Source: Absicoccus intestinalis | GTDB taxonomy: Bacteria > Bacillota_I > Bacilli_A > Erysipelotrichales > Erysipelotrichaceae | Length of the DNA stretch: 62,466 bases | Direction of reading: 5' to 3' | Assembly (NCBI RefSeq): GCF_033971885.1 | Contig: NZ_JALBUS010000012.1 | Location: forward strand, 1 to 62,466 | Part shown: positions 15,260 through 23,283 of the stretch, one piece after another | Layout: each line of letters starts with the position of its first letter | Numbering within the stretch: position 1 is the stretch's first letter | Program-made: the position numbers and the translations under genes | The notes under the pieces: generated by a model | Database searches by the model: none | What the model was told of the DNA's origin: nothing | What the model saw: the letters and a program-made list of their open reading frames with translations, nothing else

Positions 15260-15333
15260 TGGAGCAGGTGATGAGAATCGAACTCACGTAGTCAGCTTGG
15301 AAGGCTGAAGTTCTACCATTGAACTACACCTGC
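15260..15333 (-). tRNA. tRNA-Gly (UCC)
   Basis: Acceptor stem GCAGGTG/CACCTGC, anticodon loop CTTCCAA, encoded CCA, 74 nt. Identical to the tRNA-Gly at 15588-15661. Confidence 0.95.
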
Positions 15334-15342
15334 ATAAAAAAA

Positions 15343-15418
15343 TGGTGACCCGTAGGCGATTCGAACGCCTGACCCTTTGATTAAAAGTCAAATGCTCTAC
15401 CAGCTGAGCTAACGGGTC
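15343..15418 (-). tRNA. tRNA-Lys (UUU), second copy
   Basis: The same as the tRNA-Lys at 15090 except for one compensating pair in the acceptor stem (GACCCGT/ACGGGTC instead of GACCTGT/ACAGGTC). Encoded CCA. Confidence 0.95.
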
Positions 15419-15422
15419 ACGA

Positions 15423-15498
<76 letters not shown>

Positions 15499-15508
15499 AA
15501 ATATCAAA

Positions 15509-15584
15509 TGGTGGAGGTTAACGGGCTCGAACCGCTGACCCTCTGCTTGTAAGGCAGATGCTCTCCCAACTGAGCTAAACCTCC
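15509..15584 (-). tRNA. tRNA-Val (UAC)
   Basis: Acceptor stem GGAGGTT/AACCTCC, anticodon loop CTTACAA, encoded CCA. Identical to the tRNA-Val at 15848-15923. Confidence 0.95.
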
Positions 15585-15587
15585 AAA

Positions 15588-15661
15588 TGGAGCAGGTGAT
15601 GAGAATCGAACTCACGTAGTCAGCTTGGAAGGCTGAAGTTCTACCATTGAACTACACCTGC
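15588..15661 (-). tRNA. tRNA-Gly (UCC), second copy
   Basis: Anticodon loop CTTCCAA, encoded CCA; 3 bp from the neighbouring tRNA-Val. Confidence 0.95.
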
Positions 15662-15670
15662 ATAAAAAAG

Positions 15671-15745
15671 TGGCTGGGGTAGCTGGATTCGAACCAACGA
15701 GTGCAGGAGTCAAAGTCCTGTGCCTTACCGCTTGGCTATACCCCA
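15671..15745 (-). tRNA. tRNA-Gln (UUG)
   Basis: Starts TGGGGTATAGCC with the usual unpaired-type first base of tRNA-Gln, anticodon loop CTTTGAC, encoded CCA. Confidence 0.95.
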
Positions 15746-15750
15746 ATAAA

Positions 15751-15834
15751 TGGTGGAGGAGGACAGATTCGAACTGTCGAACCCGAAGGAACTGAGTTAC
15801 AGTCAGCCGCGTTTAGCCACTTCGCTACCCCTCC
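15751..15834 (-). tRNA. tRNA-Tyr (GUA)
   Basis: 84 nt with a long variable arm, anticodon loop CTGTAAC, acceptor stem GGAGGGG/CTCCTCC-type, encoded CCA. Confidence 0.93.
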
Positions 15835-15847
15835 AAAACTATTTAAA

Positions 15848-15923
15848 TGGTGGAGGTTAACGGGCTCGAACCGCTGACCCTCTGCTTGTAAGGCAGATGC
15901 TCTCCCAACTGAGCTAAACCTCC
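15848..15923 (-). tRNA. tRNA-Val (UAC), first gene of the cluster
   Basis: Anticodon loop CTTACAA, acceptor stem GGAGGTT/AACCTCC, encoded CCA. It is the promoter-proximal gene of the cluster. Confidence 0.95.
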
Positions 15924-15944
15924 GTCATTGCTTGGCGCTTTTAT

Positions 15945-15973
15945 ATATTACCAAGAGACGTACTCTTTGTCAA
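15945..15973 (-). promoter_or_regulatory. Promoter of the tRNA cluster
   Basis: Minus strand: perfect -35 TTGACA (15968-15973), 17-bp spacer, -10 TAATAT (15945-15950). The -35 hexamer overlaps the last codons of the gene ending at 15970. Confidence 0.85.
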
Positions 15974-16389
15974 ATCATTTTCTGTACTTTTTTTAATAAT
16001 TCTTGATATCGTTTTTTCAAAGCACAAGTACAAGCCGAACGCATTGCCTTTTCGTTTACCCGATGATTGATGTGTACCACATTTTGATCTTGCATGACCA
16101 CGATCGTACCTTGAATGCATTCTCTTGGTTTTCCATAAATACTTTTGATACGAATGGCACCAAAACGACGACACAGACTCAGGTCCACATCCGAATGCAT
16201 TTGAAAATAAGGAATGGAATACAACACCGTATCGGATGGTGAAACAATATAAGCGGGCACCCCCATTTCTTCCAACAAAGGCTGCCATTCCATACAAAGA
16301 CGCAATGCACGCACACTTTTCGGCTTATCCAATGCATCCAATACAAATATCATATACGTTCCTTGTGTATGTCTCAGTAATTCTTTCAT
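15970..16389 (-). CDS. Peroxiredoxin-like (thioredoxin-fold) protein, 139 aa
   Basis: The middle part (IPYFQMHSDVDLSLCRRFGA, then GTIVVMQDQNVVHINHRV) resembles AhpC/TSA-type peroxiredoxins: a short-disulfide region with SD-x-x-x-x-C-x-x-FG, then the strand that normally carries the conserved Arg. The usual peroxidatic Cys motif near residue 45 is not seen, so peroxidase activity is uncertain. No signal peptide. It is divergently oriented from the MreB-like gene, 46 bp away. The family call is tentative. Confidence 0.4.
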   Translation of the reverse strand: MKELLRHTQGTYMIFVLDALDKPKSVRALRLCMEWQPLLEEMGVPAYIVSPSDTVLYSIPYFQMHSDVDLSLCRRFGAIRIKSIYGKPRECIQGTIVVMQDQNVVHINHRVNEKAMRSACTCALKKRYQELLKKVQKMI

Positions 16390-16400
16390 TTGTAAATGTA

Positions 16401-16429
16401 TTGTAGCATTCTTTTTTCAATAGTAAAAT
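16401..16429 (+). promoter_or_regulatory. Promoter of the MreB-like gene, predicted leaderless
   Basis: -35 TTGTAG (16401-16406), 17-bp spacer, -10 TAAAAT (16424-16429). The start codon begins at 16436, where transcription itself would begin, and there is no Shine-Dalgarno sequence. Confidence 0.6.
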
Positions 16430-16435
16430 AGATGT

Positions 16436-17377
16436 ATGGAATACATTGGATTAGATATTGGTACCCACACCATACGTTACATCAAAGAAAATACTATTTT
16501 ATTTGATCAAGCGTCCCTATTGGCTTTTGATACCAATAAAAAAACAATTGCGATTGGCACCGAAGCTAGTCAACTGCGCGGTACACGACATGTCCGTAAC
16601 TATCGCCGTCTATCTGAACTTTATAGCTATTTGGATGAAATCTTTAATCGCTATGAAAGTTTTCGTTTGTTTCACAAAACAACTGTCTTCTTTACCACTC
16701 CTTCTACCTTTGATAAAAAACAATGTGAAAAAATACGTCATCATATTCTCGAACAAGGTGCGACACAAGTTATCTATGATAAAGAACTTTGGTGTGCAGC
16801 CATTGGCGCCAAACTGCAAATTAACACATCCATCTCCGCATGTATGTTATATATGGGACATGCCTCTTGTGATATTGCCTGTTTTTCAAATGGCATCATT
16901 CAAAAAGAAAGTCATTCACCATATGGTGGTGCCCAAATTCTACAAACTTTCTATCGATGGATCCAAAAAAAATACAATCTTCAAGTCAGTCAACCCTTTA
17001 TCGAACAGATATTGTTCCAATTTGGTCAAAGTCGTGAACCCATCCTGATCCACGGCACCGATATACGAACCCAACAAAATCGCAGCATTTCCATTTCTCA
17101 AGATCAAATTGGTCAAATTTTATCACGCATCGTGTACACATGGAGCCAATGGATCTATACCTTCTTGACCACTTTATCCAATCAACAACAAGGTGACCTG
17201 GCAAAACGAGGCATTGTCTGTTGCGGTGGTCTCATGGAAATTCCTCAAATCGATACCATTTTACGTCAACAACTTCATATTCCCTTTTTTATCAGTCCCA
17301 ATCCGCAATATACCATTGCTTATGGCATCATGACCATCTTAGACCGTTTAAAAGAAGAAGATGAACAAAAAAAATAG
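16436..17377 (+). CDS. Divergent MreB/actin-like protein, 313 aa
   Basis: The actin/HSP70 fold is visible: phosphate-1-like IGLDIGTHTIRYI at the N-terminus and adenosine-site-like GIVCCGGLMEIPQIDTIL followed by SPNPQYTIAYG near the C-terminus, as in MreB/Mbl. The phosphate-2 motif (DIGGGTT in MreB) is degenerate (MLYMGHASCDIACF), so ATP hydrolysis may be altered. MreB proteins organise cell-wall synthesis along the cell cylinder; this one may be a specialised or accessory paralogue. The length is slightly short for MreB. No ribosome binding site precedes the ATG, which fits a leaderless message. Confidence 0.7.
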   Translation: MEYIGLDIGTHTIRYIKENTILFDQASLLAFDTNKKTIAIGTEASQLRGTRHVRNYRRLSELYSYLDEIFNRYESFRLFHKTTVFFTTPSTFDKKQCEKIRHHILEQGATQVIYDKELWCAAIGAKLQINTSISACMLYMGHASCDIACFSNGIIQKESHSPYGGAQILQTFYRWIQKKYNLQVSQPFIEQILFQFGQSREPILIHGTDIRTQQNRSISISQDQIGQILSRIVYTWSQWIYTFLTTLSNQQQGDLAKRGIVCCGGLMEIPQIDTILRQQLHIPFFISPNPQYTIAYGIMTILDRLKEEDEQKK

Positions 17378-17408
17378 AAGCTATCGATTTTCGATAACTT
17401 CTACTTTT
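17377..17408. terminator. Bidirectional terminator between convergent genes
   Basis: Inverted repeat GAAG-C-TATCGA (17377-17387) with TCGATA-A-CTTC (17391-17401), T-rich on one side and A-rich on the other. It serves the MreB-like gene and the small gene ending at 17381. Confidence 0.6.
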
Positions 17409-17593
17409 ACTACATTATCTGGTTCAAGATCATATGTAACTTTCGCAAATTCCTCTAAGTGATTTTCCAACATATCATGGACCATTGAATAAACAGCTTC
17501 TTTATCTTCATCACTCTTGCATTTATACTCAATCGTTGTATCAATTCGCTTTGGAAGATTTGCATGTTTCAATTCTTTTAAAATATGTGACAT
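17381..17593 (-). CDS. Hypothetical protein, 70 aa
   Basis: The preferred start is ATG 17593 (MSHILKELKHANLPKRIDTT), which has AGAGG about 8 nt upstream. A longer TTG start at 17641 would overlap the ABC gene stop. The product is a small acidic soluble protein with a strand-helix-strand pattern ending VVKVEVIENR. No family recognised. It lies downstream of the ABC transporter operon in the same direction. Confidence 0.5.
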   Translation of the reverse strand: MSHILKELKHANLPKRIDTTIEYKCKSDEDKEAVYSMVHDMLENHLEEFAKVTYDLEPDNVVKVEVIENR

Positions 17594-17637
17594 TGCCCTA
17601 ACCTCTGTTCTCAGTCTATGATAAAAGTCCCTTTTTG

Positions 17638-18390
17638 TCAAACCTCATAATATGCCAATAAATCCGCTGGCTTCAATGCCGCTTTTTCCTTGGCATTAAA
17701 ATCCTTACGAATCCTACCATCATGAAAAACCAATAAACGATTGCCATTTTCCAATGCATCTTTCATATTGTGCGTGATCATTAAAGCCGTAATATGCTCT
17801 TCCTTGATCAAAGCATTCGTTATCTCCAAAATTTTCTTAGCACTATTGGGATCCAATGCCGCAGTATGTTCATCCAGCAACAAGACTTCCGGTGGATTTA
17901 AGACCGCCATCATTAAAGCAACCGCCTGGCGCTGTCCGCCCGACAACAAACCAATGGGCGTTTTCATGCGATCTTCCAAACCCATATGTAAGGTTTTTAA
18001 TTTCTCTGCAAAGAAAGCACGATCCTGTTTATTGACAGCAATCGAAAACAAACCACGATTGGAACGAGAATAAGCCAATGCCAAATTTTCTTCCACACTC
18101 AAATGACTCGCCGTCCCCATGGAAGGATCCTGAAATAATCGACCAATATTTCGAGCACGCACATGCTCTTTTTCATGGGTGATATCTTTACCACCCAAAA
18201 TGATCTTACCCTCACTAACGGATAATTTTCCAGCAATGACATTAAAGAAAGTAGATTTACCTGCTCCATTGCTTCCTAAGATCGTAATAAAATCACCATC
18301 ATTGACATCTACGCTGACATGCGACAACGCTTTCTTTTCTAATGAAGTTCCTTGATTAAACGTAACCGATACATCTTGTAGACTAAGCAT
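17638..18390 (-). CDS. ABC transporter ATPase, TrpXYZ-type system 1, 250 aa
   Basis: A single ABC domain: Walker A GSNGAGKST, signature LLSGGQRQAVALMMA, Walker B LLLDEHTAALDP (with the DEHTA variant typical of this ABC class), and switch H in MITHNM. It powers uptake with the adjacent permease and lipoprotein. The start is set at ATG 18390, 8 bp inside the permease gene with GGGG upstream; the longer start at 18441 lies deep in the permease gene. It is the last transporter gene of the T-box-controlled operon. Confidence 0.88.
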   Translation of the reverse strand: MLSLQDVSVTFNQGTSLEKKALSHVSVDVNDGDFITILGSNGAGKSTFFNVIAGKLSVSEGKIILGGKDITHEKEHVRARNIGRLFQDPSMGTASHLSVEENLALAYSRSNRGLFSIAVNKQDRAFFAEKLKTLHMGLEDRMKTPIGLLSGGQRQAVALMMAVLNPPEVLLLDEHTAALDPNSAKKILEITNALIKEEHITALMITHNMKDALENGNRLLVFHDGRIRKDFNAKEKAALKPADLLAYYEV

Positions 18391-19249
18391 TTTCTGGCCC
18401 CTTTCTTTTACGTAAATATGGAATCGAAATGGTAATGGCAACTAAGATAGCAGAAATCAAGTTCATGTCGCCAGATGGAACACCAAACTGCAAAGCCAAC
18501 GTATATAAGAACCGATAAATACAAGCCCCTAAAATTGCTGCAAACAAACCAAAACCAATGGTATGTTTTTGTAAGATGGCTTCACCAACAATGATACCAG
18601 CTAAACCAATGACCATCATTCCGGTACCACCAGTCACATCCGCAAAATGATTGTATTGCGCAAACAAAGCACCCGATAAAGCAACCAATCCATTGGATAA
18701 CGCAAAACCAATGATCTTCATCGTATCCGCATTGATCGAACTGGAACGAACCATCGCTTCATTGTTTCCCGTAGCGCGAATGGCCAGTCCCAAATTGGTC
18801 TTAAAAAACCAATACAGCAAGAAACCAATCAAGGCAACGATTGGGATCAATGCCAACAAAGGCTGATCGATCTTATCGAAAATAGTTGCATTGGCCGGAT
18901 CTAAAGAAATCAAAGGCATATTGGGTAGATTGCCCATGATACGCAAATTGATGGAATACAACCCAGTCATTGTAATGATACCCGCTAATAAAGGCTGAAT
19001 ATGCATCTTGGTCTGCAACAAGGCCGTAATGATCCCACAAACGCATCCTGCCAAAAAAGCCGCAAATAAACCAATCATCGGTGCTCCTGCCATCGTCATG
19101 ATGGCTACTGTCGCTGCACCCGTTGAAAAAGACCCATCCACGGTCAGATCGGGAATATCTAAGATACGAAACGATATATATACACCCAAAGATAATACCG
19201 ATAAAACCAATCCCAATTCAATTGCTTTTAATATAACTGCACTTGACAT
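18383..19249 (-). CDS. ABC transporter permease, TrpXYZ-type system 1, 288 aa
   Basis: About eight hydrophobic segments of the BPD_transp_2 type, with IRATGNNEAMVRSSSINADT, the conserved cytoplasmic loop of this permease class that meets the ATPase. It is the partner of the lipoprotein at 19262 and the ATPase at 17638, and very similar in layout to the permease at 21292. Start ATG 19249, 12 bp after the lipoprotein gene. Tryptophan (or another aromatic amino acid) is the inferred substrate, from the T-box specifier and the family. Confidence 0.88.
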   Translation of the reverse strand: MSSAVILKAIELGLVLSVLSLGVYISFRILDIPDLTVDGSFSTGAATVAIMTMAGAPMIGLFAAFLAGCVCGIITALLQTKMHIQPLLAGIITMTGLYSINLRIMGNLPNMPLISLDPANATIFDKIDQPLLALIPIVALIGFLLYWFFKTNLGLAIRATGNNEAMVRSSSINADTMKIIGFALSNGLVALSGALFAQYNHFADVTGGTGMMVIGLAGIIVGEAILQKHTIGFGLFAAILGACIYRFLYTLALQFGVPSGDMNLISAILVAITISIPYLRKRKGPENA

Positions 19250-19261
19250 ATTTTCTCCCCT

Positions 19262-20230
19262 CTATCCTACGATTTGTAGCTTCTTATTCTGCGCAACGGA
19301 ATCCGGCAAAGTGATACCCAATTGTTTTAACGTCTTTTTATTCACATAAATAAATAAATCCTTTTTATAGACTTTTACCGGAATATCACCCGCTTTTTTG
19401 CCCTTAAGGATCGCATCGACCATATCGGCGGTTTCTTTTCCCAATTGGGCATAGTCAATCCCGACCGTGGCCAATCCTCCATCTTTTACCATTGAATCGG
19501 CACCAACATAATAAGGAATTCCTGCATCCGTAGCCGTCTTGGAAAGAGAAGGCATGGCACTAGCCACCGTATTGTCATTGGGTGATAAAAGCACATCCAC
19601 CTTTTGACACAAAACCGAAGCCGATGTCTCTAATTCGGTGATGTCTTTTCCGGTTCCTTCAATCAAGGTCAATCCATGACTGGCACAATACGACTTTGCC
19701 TTTTTTAAGTTTGCCACACTATTGGTTTCTGAAGCATTGTACAAAAAACCAACCGTTTTCATATTTGGCGTTAGCGTCTTGGCTAATTCCAAGATTTGAT
19801 CGATCTGTACCTCATCACTTGTCCCTGTGATATTTCCACCTGGATGTTTTAGATTGGAAACCAATTGAGCCCCAATCGGATCGGAAACAGCAGAAAATAC
19901 CACCGGGATATTTTTCGATACACGCGCGGCCATTTGTGCGGTTGGTGTCGCAATGGCCACGATCACATCACTTTGTTTATCTTCAAATTGATTCACGATC
20001 GAATTCAAATTGGCCACTTGACCCGAAGCATCGGCATAATTCAATTCAATGTTCTTGCCATCGACATAGCCCAATCGCTTCATTTCTTTTTTGAAATTAT
20101 CACGAATCAAATTGAGTGATGGATGCGAAACCAATTGAGCAACCGATACGACCGGTTTATCATGTGCCATGGATTGACAACCACTCAAAGATAAGCTCAA
20201 TGCCAATATGGCAGCTAATATTTTCTTCAT
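19262..20230 (-). CDS. ABC transporter substrate-binding lipoprotein, system 1, 322 aa
   Basis: An ABC_sub_bind-family (PF04392-type) lipoprotein: signal peptide MKKILAAILALSLSLSGC with lipobox LSGC, then VAQLVSHPSLNLIRDNFKKE and the family motif FSAVSDPIGAQLV. It captures the substrate outside the membrane for the permease/ATPase pair downstream. The true start is ATG 20230, preceded by AAGGG with 5-nt spacing and located after the T-box terminator; the frame open back to 20338 runs through the riboswitch and is rejected. This family includes the tryptophan-binding TrpX proteins. Confidence 0.9.
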   Translation of the reverse strand: MKKILAAILALSLSLSGCQSMAHDKPVVSVAQLVSHPSLNLIRDNFKKEMKRLGYVDGKNIELNYADASGQVANLNSIVNQFEDKQSDVIVAIATPTAQMAARVSKNIPVVFSAVSDPIGAQLVSNLKHPGGNITGTSDEVQIDQILELAKTLTPNMKTVGFLYNASETNSVANLKKAKSYCASHGLTLIEGTGKDITELETSASVLCQKVDVLLSPNDNTVASAMPSLSKTATDAGIPYYVGADSMVKDGGLATVGIDYAQLGKETADMVDAILKGKKAGDIPVKVYKKDLFIYVNKKTLKQLGITLPDSVAQNKKLQIVG

Positions 20231-20249
20231 ACACACCCTTCTCTCTAAT

Positions 20250-20473
20250 AAAAAAGCCTGTATGTAAAAACATACAGGACAAAATACAAATTCTGCGGTA
20301 CCACCTGAATTGATATCATTCGATATCCACTCATCCATTTAACGCATGGCACGTCTTGGCTACTCTATTCACCTCGCCCTCGGAAGTCCATTTGCGAAAT
20401 TGTTACCATCTGGCTTGCACCATCCCAGACTCGCTTCGGCACATCTTTTCGTTTGATCTCTTCTTCAACGGTT
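20250..20473 (-). promoter_or_regulatory. T-box riboswitch, candidate UGG (Trp) specifier
   Basis: On the minus strand the conserved T-box AGGTGGTACCGCAG lies at 20293-20307, followed by a terminator with an 8-bp stem (CCTGTATG/CATACAGG, 20257-20278) and a T run. Stem I features (AGCGAGTC, then GGTGCAAGCC) lie upstream at about 20415-20450. A UGG at 20388-20390, followed by AC in the usual specifier position on the 3' side of Stem I, suggests sensing of uncharged tRNA-Trp. T-box identity is strong; specifier assignment is inferred. Confidence 0.88.
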
Positions 20474-20479
20474 TGTTTT

Positions 20480-20508
20480 ATCATACCGGATGGTTAAGCG
20501 AAAATCAA
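20480..20508 (-). promoter_or_regulatory. Promoter of the T-box leader
   Basis: Minus strand: -35 TTGATT (20503-20508), 17-bp spacer, -10 TATGAT (20480-20485). The -35 overlaps the stop codon end of the upstream ATPase gene, so system 1 has its own promoter. Confidence 0.75.
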
Positions 20509-21299
20509 CCCAACATCATCCGATCATTCGCAAATTCATCGCCATGTGCTTCGGCAAATTTTTTCAACAAATCATTCACTGATAATTTTTGTTTCTCTGC
20601 ACCACGCACATCATAGATGATCTTACCTTCATGCATCATGATCAAACGATTGCCAATCGCAATCGCATCCTTCATATTATGCGTGATCATCAATGTCGTT
20701 AAATGTTGGGATTCGACAATTTCGACCGTTAGATCCAATACCTTCTTTGCGGTACGAGGATCCAAAGCCGCCGTATGCTCATCCAGCAACAACAATTTTG
20801 GCTCAATCAAAGTGGCCATCAATAAAGTCAAAGCTTGTCTTTGGCCACCCGACAACAAGCCCACTTTACTGGTCAGACGATCTTCCAGACCGAGACCCAG
20901 TCGTTTCAATTCTTCTTTAAACTGACTTTCTTCCTCTTTGGTCACGCCCCATTTTAAAGAACGTGATTTACCACGACGATTGGCCATCGCCAAGTTTTCC
21001 AGAATGCTCATATTCGAAGCTGTTCCCATCATTGGATCTTGGAAGACACGACCAATCAAAGACGCTCGTTTGTATTCTGGTGCCAAAGAAATATCTTTTC
21101 CGGCCACATAGATATGACCACAATCAATCGGATATACTCCCGCAACCATGTTCAACATCGTGGATTTTCCGGCACCATTGCCACCAATGACCGTCGCAAA
21201 ATCACCAGGTTCTAAATGTAAGTTGAGATCATTCAATGCTTTTTTTTCATTGATGGTTCCCATATTGAACGTTTTAGAGACATGTTCGATCCTAAGCAT
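20505..21299 (-). CDS. ABC transporter ATPase, TrpXYZ-type system 2, 264 aa
   Basis: A single ABC domain with Walker A GGNGAGKST, signature LLSGGQRQALTLLMA, Walker B LLLDEHTAALDP and the H-loop MITHNM, clearly paralogous to the ATPase at 17638. The start is placed at ATG 21299, 8 bp inside the permease gene with GGAG upstream; a GTG two codons earlier is also possible. Its end carries the promoter of the downstream T-box unit. Confidence 0.88.
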   Translation of the reverse strand: MLRIEHVSKTFNMGTINEKKALNDLNLHLEPGDFATVIGGNGAGKSTMLNMVAGVYPIDCGHIYVAGKDISLAPEYKRASLIGRVFQDPMMGTASNMSILENLAMANRRGKSRSLKWGVTKEEESQFKEELKRLGLGLEDRLTSKVGLLSGGQRQALTLLMATLIEPKLLLLDEHTAALDPRTAKKVLDLTVEIVESQHLTTLMITHNMKDAIAIGNRLIMMHEGKIIYDVRGAEKQKLSVNDLLKKFAEAHGDEFANDRMMLG

Positions 21300-22218
21300 G
21301 ATCACCCATCTCCTTTCCGGTCAATTTTTTATACATGGCCAATTGTTTTCGATGATCTAAGATCACCGGAACAGTCAAAGCAATACCAACTAAGATGGCT
21401 GTAAATAATTTCAGATCATCCGTTGATAAACCCAGCTGTAAAACGATGGCCACAATGATACGATAAATGATCGAACCAACCACGATTGACAACAAAGCCA
21501 CAAAGAAATTTCCTTTACCACGAAAGATCACTTCACCAATGACGATCGAAGCCAATCCAATCACAATGGCACCAATACCCTGCTTGACATCCGCATATCC
21601 TTGCGATTGCGTGACCAAAGCACCAGACAAGGCAACCAACCCATTGGAAAGCATCAAACCAAGTAGCTTCGTTGTATTGGTATTGACACCAAGGGCACGA
21701 ACCATATGTTCATTATTTCCTGTCGCACGAATGGCCGACCCCATTTCCGTTCCAAAAAACCAATACAACAATAAAGAAACAACCAAAACAAAAATGACAC
21801 CAATGATCAAGACTGACCAAGAAGATAAAATATGGGTCCAATTGTGGAAAATCTTAAACATGGTCGGACTTGCCAATAACGGCAAGTTCGAACGAGACAT
21901 GATTCGCAAGTTAATGGAATATAGTCCAATTTGCGTCAAGATACCAGCCAAGATAGCCGGAATTTGACATTTTGTATGAAGTAGACCCGTAATACCACCA
22001 GCAATCAAGCCAGAAATAAATGCGCATAAAACAGCAATCAATGGATCTACACCATGTAGGATGGCAACCGCACAAACAGCACCACCTGTCGCAAAGGAAC
22101 CATCCACACTTAAATCGGCAATATCCAACAAACGAAAGGTGATATATACACCCAATGCCATGACACCCCAAAGCACACCTTGACTAATGGCACCTTGTAT
22201 AGCTAGTAGTATATTCAT
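21292..22218 (-). CDS. ABC transporter permease, TrpXYZ-type system 2, 308 aa
   Basis: A polytopic BPD_transp_2-type permease with the cytoplasmic loop IRATGNNEHMVRALGVNTNT. It is closely related to the permease of system 1, with a slightly longer C-terminus. It starts 3 bp after the stop of its binding-protein gene and overlaps its ATPase gene by 8 bp, so the three are one operon. It forms the membrane channel for an aromatic or similar amino acid (inferred). Confidence 0.88.
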   Translation of the reverse strand: MNILLAIQGAISQGVLWGVMALGVYITFRLLDIADLSVDGSFATGGAVCAVAILHGVDPLIAVLCAFISGLIAGGITGLLHTKCQIPAILAGILTQIGLYSINLRIMSRSNLPLLASPTMFKIFHNWTHILSSWSVLIIGVIFVLVVSLLLYWFFGTEMGSAIRATGNNEHMVRALGVNTNTTKLLGLMLSNGLVALSGALVTQSQGYADVKQGIGAIVIGLASIVIGEVIFRGKGNFFVALLSIVVGSIIYRIIVAIVLQLGLSTDDLKLFTAILVGIALTVPVILDHRKQLAMYKKLTGKEMGDHA

Positions 22219-22221
22219 GCA

Positions 22222-23196
22222 TTATTCTCCTATATCTGTCGCATCTTTATACTCATCGGGAATGGTGATTCCCAATTGATTCGCAACTTTACGATTGATG
22301 TACAATTGTAGATCATCCTTCGATTGATATTGGATCTTCATTGTCGCAGGATCTGCACCATTTAAGATCTTCACAGCCATCTTACCGGCTTGTTCCCCTA
22401 ATTTTTCATAATCAATCGAATACGTTGCCAATCCACCACCTTCACACATATTGGATTCACCAACAATGCAAGGTAAATTATTTTCATTTGTCACCGAAGT
22501 CACACTCGAAATACTTTCTGCCAACATATTATCGGTAGGAATATATACCGCATCAACCTTACCAACCATCGATTCAGCTACTTGCTGGATCTGATTTGTT
22601 TCACTGACCGTGAAATCTTGCGATTCCATTCCTGCCTTTTCAATCGCTTTACGCGCTAATTTTGCCTGCACGATCGAGTTATCTTCACTCGAACAATACA
22701 TGATTCCAACCTTTTTGGCATTGGGAACCAATTTCTGCAACAGTTCAATTTGTTCTTCAACCGGATTCAAATCACTCGTACCCGTTACATTTTCACCTGG
22801 TTTTTTATTGGATTGGACCAACCCAGCCGCTTTTGGATCGGTAACCGCCGAGATCACGATTGGAATATCATCGGTTTTTCCTTTTGCCGCCTGTGCTGCC
22901 GGTGTCGCAATCGCATAAATCAAATCATCCCCATCATTCACAAACTTATTGGCAATGGTCTCGCAATTCGATTGGTCATTTTGCGCATTCTTGAAATCAA
23001 TCTGACTCTTTTTATACCCAGCCTTTTTCAATTGTTTGACAAAACCATCATACGCTTTATCCAAAGCTGGATGCTCAGTGTACTGAATCACACCAATCTT
23101 CACGTCACTCTTGTCTTTCGTTGCGGTTCCACTGCTACAAGCAGTCATGGAAAGGCCCAATGCAATCGCAAGGGCAATTTTGCTTATTTTTTTCAT
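22222..23196 (-). CDS. ABC transporter substrate-binding lipoprotein, system 2, 324 aa
   Basis: Signal peptide and lipobox (LSMTAC), then VKIGVIQYTEHPALDKAYDG and ISAVTDPKAAGLV, the ABC_sub_bind pattern. It is homologous to the lipoprotein of system 1 but clearly diverged, so the two systems may differ in ligand or affinity. ATG 23196 has GGAGAAGGG upstream. It is the first gene of system 2. No T-box precedes it; instead a promoter with helically phased short repeats lies upstream (23210-23246). Confidence 0.9.
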   Translation of the reverse strand: MKKISKIALAIALGLSMTACSSGTATKDKSDVKIGVIQYTEHPALDKAYDGFVKQLKKAGYKKSQIDFKNAQNDQSNCETIANKFVNDGDDLIYAIATPAAQAAKGKTDDIPIVISAVTDPKAAGLVQSNKKPGENVTGTSDLNPVEEQIELLQKLVPNAKKVGIMYCSSEDNSIVQAKLARKAIEKAGMESQDFTVSETNQIQQVAESMVGKVDAVYIPTDNMLAESISSVTSVTNENNLPCIVGESNMCEGGGLATYSIDYEKLGEQAGKMAVKILNGADPATMKIQYQSKDDLQLYINRKVANQLGITIPDEYKDATDIGE

Positions 23197-23209
23197 TTCC
23201 CTTCTCCTT

Positions 23210-23246
23210 CTTACATTTTCTTACATTTTAACACATACGCTTACAT
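23210..23246 (-). promoter_or_regulatory. Promoter region of system 2 with 10-bp-phased ACAT repeats
   Basis: ACAT occurs at 23213, 23223, 23233 and 23243, exactly 10 bp apart; three of the four are within CTTACAT. On the minus strand this contains an extended -10 (TGTTAAAAT). The phasing places all four on one face of the helix, as in an operator for a multimeric regulator. Confidence 0.45.
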
Positions 23247-23283
23247 AAAAAAAGCAGATATCCATTTTGAATATCTACCCTGC
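23247..23283 (-). terminator. Terminator of the NSS symporter gene
   Basis: An imperfect stem formed by TAGATATTC and GGATATCT (minus strand), followed by seven T residues. It overlaps the stop of the symporter gene. Confidence 0.65.

Noticed and set aside
19262..20338. Longer start of the system 1 binding protein at 20338
   Set aside because: The added part runs through the T-box antiterminator and terminator; the signal peptide begins at 20230.
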